DNA from: Actinomycetospora lutea
GTDB taxonomy: Bacteria > Actinomycetota > Actinomycetes > Mycobacteriales > Pseudonocardiaceae
Direction of reading: 5' to 3'
DNA: 33,320 bases
Assembly (NCBI RefSeq): GCF_028737205.1
Contig: NZ_JAQZAL010000047.1
Span: 1-33,320 of the forward strand
In this document: positions 32,210-33,320 of the stretch, in pieces
Position numbering within the stretch: position 1 is the stretch's first letter
Layout of the letters: every line of letters starts with the position of its first letter
Notes under the pieces: generated by a model
The model's database searches: none
Seen by the model: the letters and a program-made list of their open reading frames with translations, nothing else
Told to the model about the DNA's origin: nothing
Program-made: the position numbers and the translations under genes

Positions 32210-33320
32210 ATGACCCCGCCCTGGGAGGACTCGACGTCCACGATCCCACTCGTCCGTCGGGCTCCTCCTCAAACGCCGGCGGAGAACGTCATCGTCAGCA
32301 GGACGGCATCCCGGTCGAGTCAGCGTTCAGGGACCTCGTCAGGCGGTGGTCAACGGCGTCCGCCCGCGCCCCGACGCTCACGTGGCCCGGCGCGTGGTCT
32401 CCTCGCCGCCCTGGTCGGGGCGGTCGCCGCCGCTTTGCTGTTGCCCGGTGCCCGGATCGCCGACGAGCCACCGCGGCCGGGCGAAGGCGCCGCGGCGGCA
32501 ACCGCGCTGGCGAGCCCGGTGGCGGTCGATCCGCGCACTTTCCCCGCCGGTGGGTGCGTCGCACTCCCGGCTCGAACGAGCCCTGCCCGTGCCGTCGTGA
32601 TGATCGACGCAGGACATGGCGGGCCCGATCCCGGGTCGCTCGGGACCACTGCCGACGGGCGCCGGGTCGTCGAGAAGGACCTGACTCTCTCCACCACCCT
32701 GGCCGTGGCCTCGCGCCTCCGAGAGCGGGGGGTCACGGTGGTGCTTTCGCGCTCGACGGACGACCTGGGCACAGGGATCACACCTGACGACGCCGAGAGC
32801 GGCCCGCTCAGCACCGCCGACAGCCAGCGGGACCTCCTCGGCCGCGTTCGCTGCGCCAACCTCGCGCGGGCGGACGCACTCGTGTCCGTCCACTTCAACT
32901 CGTTCGAGAACCCGGCGGTACGGGGCTCCGAGACCCTCTACGACGTGGATCGGTCGCTCGCGCCCCGCAGCCGGGCACTCGCGCAATCGTTGCAGAGCAA
33001 CATCCGCGCCGGCTTGGCGACGCTCAACCGGCCCTCGCCCGATCGCGGCGTCATCGACGACTCCTCGGGCGGCGAATCCGGCGGTGGCCACCTCGTCCTT
33101 CTAGGGCCGCGCATTGCTGGTTACGTGGACGAGCCGAGCGTCATGCCGGGCGCGCTCATCGAGCCACTGTTCCTCACCAACCCGGGAGACCTGACAGCGG
33201 TCGCGTCTCCTCGCGGGGTCGACACCCTCGCTGAGTCGATCGCTCGCGGCGTCGACGAATATTTCAGTGGCGTCCAGCAAGGTGGTGTACGAGCTGACCA
33301 CGGCGTAGGGCGTGGCGACG
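32210..33320 (+). CDS. N-acetylmuramoyl-L-alanine amidase (Amidase_3), cut by window end
   Basis: The frame runs open from the ATG at 32210 to the window edge (370 codons, no stop seen). A charged N-terminus precedes a signal or anchor helix (GLLAALVGAVAAALLLPGA, about 63-81). The catalytic domain starts near residue 125. Zinc ligands are seen in MIDAGHGGPDPG (His), RRVVEKDLTL (Glu) and SVHFNSF (His). The catalytic glutamate is in ALIEPLFLTNPGD. These are the hallmarks of Amidase_3 enzymes, which cleave the amide bond between MurNAc and L-Ala in peptidoglycan. A GGGGG stretch precedes the start. The C-terminus is missing from the window, so extra cell-wall-binding domains cannot be excluded. 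Confidence 0.88.
   Translation, partial: MTPPWEDSTSTIPLVRRAPPQTPAENVIVSRTASRSSQRSGTSSGGGQRRPPAPRRSRGPARGLLAALVGAVAAALLLPGARIADEPPRPGEGAAAATALASPVAVDPRTFPAGGCVALPARTSPARAVVMIDAGHGGPDPGSLGTTADGRRVVEKDLTLSTTLAVASRLRERGVTVVLSRSTDDLGTGITPDDAESGPLSTADSQRDLLGRVRCANLARADALVSVHFNSFENPAVRGSETLYDVDRSLAPRSRALAQSLQSNIRAGLATLNRPSPDRGVIDDSSGGESGGGHLVLLGPRIAGYVDEPSVMPGALIEPLFLTNPGDLTAVASPRGVDTLAESIARGVDEYFSGVQQGGVRADHGVGRGD

Overview
The window is very GC-rich. Its gene content fits an actinomycete (Actinomycetota): a wax-ester/diacylglycerol acyltransferase, DUF5994, a Tat-exported multicopper oxidase, SHOCT and DUF305 proteins, GTG starts and leaderless-type promoters. I cannot name the genus. The first 1.4 kb is decayed DNA containing a frameshifted IS3-family orfA and a perfect 8-bp tandem repeat. 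The rest reads as an accessory stress block for metals, reactive sulfur and the membrane.

Layout. 1.4-3.6 kb: DUF5994 protein diverging from a WS/DGAT acyltransferase. 3.8-8.3 kb: poorly known small proteins, a membrane protein, a PaaK-like adenylating enzyme and a SHOCT membrane protein, with about 1.2 kb that is nearly empty. 8.7-10.6 kb: DUF302 protein, and two small membrane proteins diverging from a TetR regulator across a perfect palindrome. 10.7-16.2 kb (minus strand): a cst-like persulfide-handling run (CstR-like repressor, MBL-rhodanese fusion, rhodanese-DUF2892, TauE/SafE exporter, single rhodanese) continuing into a SHOCT protein and a CueO-like multicopper oxidase. 16.35-24.36 kb (minus strand): eight tightly overlapping genes encoding all seven membrane subunits of respiratory complex I (nuoA, H, J, K, L, M, N) plus one unusual soluble protein. 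24.6-28.7 kb (plus strand): csoR, a CopZ-like chaperone, a membrane-anchored His-rich protein and the CopA copper ATPase. 28.9-30.9 kb: DUF305 lipoprotein, a His-rich membrane protein and a further membrane protein. 31-33.3 kb: an NAD-dependent epimerase and an N-acetylmuramoyl-L-alanine amidase cut by the window edge.

The most striking object is the nuo cluster. It has the proton-pumping arm of complex I but no NuoC, E, F, G or I. Between nuoA and nuoH, where B, C and D normally lie, is a single 366-aa protein. Its first ~100 residues resemble a NuoB without any Fe-S cysteines, a His/Asp-rich linker follows, and a NuoD-like strand region comes after that. NuoH has also lost the acidic quinone-site loop. 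The operon diverges from csoR, and the shared intergenic region carries two perfect CsoR-type palindromes, so this arm appears to be wired to copper control. Two further CsoR-family sites with a shorter spacer flank the persulfide genes. My working model is a copper- and sulfur-stress island in which a complex I-like proton module without its NADH and quinone machinery is co-regulated with copper export and persulfide detoxification. The gene identities are well supported. The regulation and the joint function are inference.
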